Part shown: in pieces, positions 63,604 to 64,000 of the stretch
Position numbering within the stretch: position 1 is the stretch's first letter
How the letters are laid out: each line of letters starts with the position of its first letter
Source: Endozoicomonas sp965261315
GTDB taxonomy: Bacteria > Pseudomonadota > Gammaproteobacteria > Pseudomonadales > Endozoicomonadaceae
Length of the DNA: 64,000 nt
NCBI GenBank assembly: GCA_965261315.1
Contig: CBDHDM010000041.1
Coordinates: forward strand, 60,383 to 124,382
Direction of reading: 5' to 3'
Program-made: the position numbers and the translations under genes
Notes under the pieces: generated by a model
The model's input: the letters and a program-made list of their open reading frames with translations, nothing else
Database searches by the model: none
Told to the model about the DNA's origin: nothing

Positions 63604-64000
63604 CGTTTTTTCAATCCACGCTTATTCATTCCGGCCTTTTTCAGCCAAGAGGCATCATCGCTATTCATACCATCGACAAGGGGATGGTAACGATATGCCC
63701 AAACCATCAGGAATATGCCCATCACAACCATAGGCAAAGATAACAGCTGCCCCATGGTTAGCCAGTCAAAGGCAATGAAACCAAGTTGAGCATCAGGCTC
63801 ACGTGCAAACTCAACAGAAAACCTTGCCAGTCCATAGATCAATAGAAACAGGCCTGAAACTGACATTCTTGGCCTGGGCTTTGCCGAAAACCACCACAGG
63901 GCACAAAACAGTACAAGGCCTTCTAAAAAGAACTGATAAAGCTGTGAAGGGTGTCTTGCCAATTGACCGGGATCAGTAGGAAAAACCATCGCCCATGGAA
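63600..64000 (-). CDS. lgt: Prolipoprotein diacylglyceryl transferase Lgt, C-terminal part
   Basis: The last 130-odd residues of the inner-membrane enzyme that adds diacylglycerol to the lipobox Cys. RHPSQLYQFFLEGLVLF, YGLARFSVEFAREPDAQLG and WLTMGQLLSLPMVVMGIFL are the conserved C-terminal blocks, with two membrane segments. The gene continues past the window end (the frame is open through 64000). Its stop codon overlaps the thyA start, the usual lgt-thyA operon. Confidence 0.95.
   Translation of the reverse strand, partial: PWAMVFPTDPGQLARHPSQLYQFFLEGLVLFCALWWFSAKPRPRMSVSGLFLLIYGLARFSVEFAREPDAQLGFIAFDWLTMGQLLSLPMVVMGIFLMVWAYRYHPLVDGMNSDDASWLKKAGMNKRGLKKR

Overview
The window looks like a gammaproteobacterial chromosome, most plausibly a marine host-associated member of the Oceanospirillales close to Endozoicomonas. 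This is inference from gene content; there is no rRNA to settle it. For it: typical gammaproteobacterial housekeeping genes (typA, msbA, hldE, waaA, tolC, cpdA, yqiB-like, rimK, thyA, lgt), many decayed genes, dispersed palindromic repeats, and genes for acting on an animal host (a SopB/IpgD-like phosphoinositide phosphatase, a PI-PLC-like secreted enzyme and a chondroitin ABC lyase).

Layout. 0-4.4 kb: typA (-), a 263-bp nested inverted repeat resembling a MITE, then msbA (+). 4.4-9.9 kb: a dead RND efflux operon. Its membrane-fusion gene is frameshifted and split by a transposon that was itself hit by an ISL3-family element with intact ends and an 8-bp target duplication; its pump gene is cut off after about 580 codons. 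10-11.5 kb: a 501-residue orphan protein. 11.6-16.3 kb: a short-chain dehydrogenase, mscL with a cysteine-rich tail, hldE, and a PI-PLC-like protein. 16.3-20.5 kb (-): a DUF1127 protein, an unknown protein, and a three-gene oxidoreductase cluster, with a gene carrying one in-frame stop upstream. 20.7-27.5 kb: a DUF71 ATP-pyrophosphatase, a CNNM-like membrane protein, and an intact tetR-MFP-RND efflux set.

27.6-34.2 kb (-) is a vitamin B12 block: cobQ, a PduO-type adenosyltransferase, a cobalamin riboswitch, btuF, a frameshifted and truncated btuB, and a second divergent PduO-like protein. 34.4-41.2 kb: waaA, an orphan prephenate-dehydratase-like protein, tolC, a DUF1249 protein and cpdA. 41.6-44.9 kb: homogentisate catabolism (hmgA, fahA, maiA). 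45-47.2 kb: an esterase and an M20 peptidase, each next to palindromic repeats.

47.6-54.3 kb is a glycosaminoglycan-use locus: a KdgM-like porin, a decayed autotransporter with an intact beta barrel, a PL8 chondroitin ABC lyase with all four catalytic residues, and a small lipoprotein. 54.6-59.8 kb: a YccS-like membrane protein (-), a small gene with an in-frame TAG, rimK and an AstE-like deacylase. 60.1-62.7 kb: an 863-residue protein whose C-terminal half follows the SopB/IpgD pattern, including the C-K-S-x-K-D-R-T active-site loop. The window ends with thyA, whose last ~25 codons are out of frame, and the C-terminal part of lgt.

The mix of intact host-interaction genes and at least eight broken genes suggests a genome adapting to a host. 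Several breaks are single-base and could be assembly errors; the IS insertions and truncations are not.
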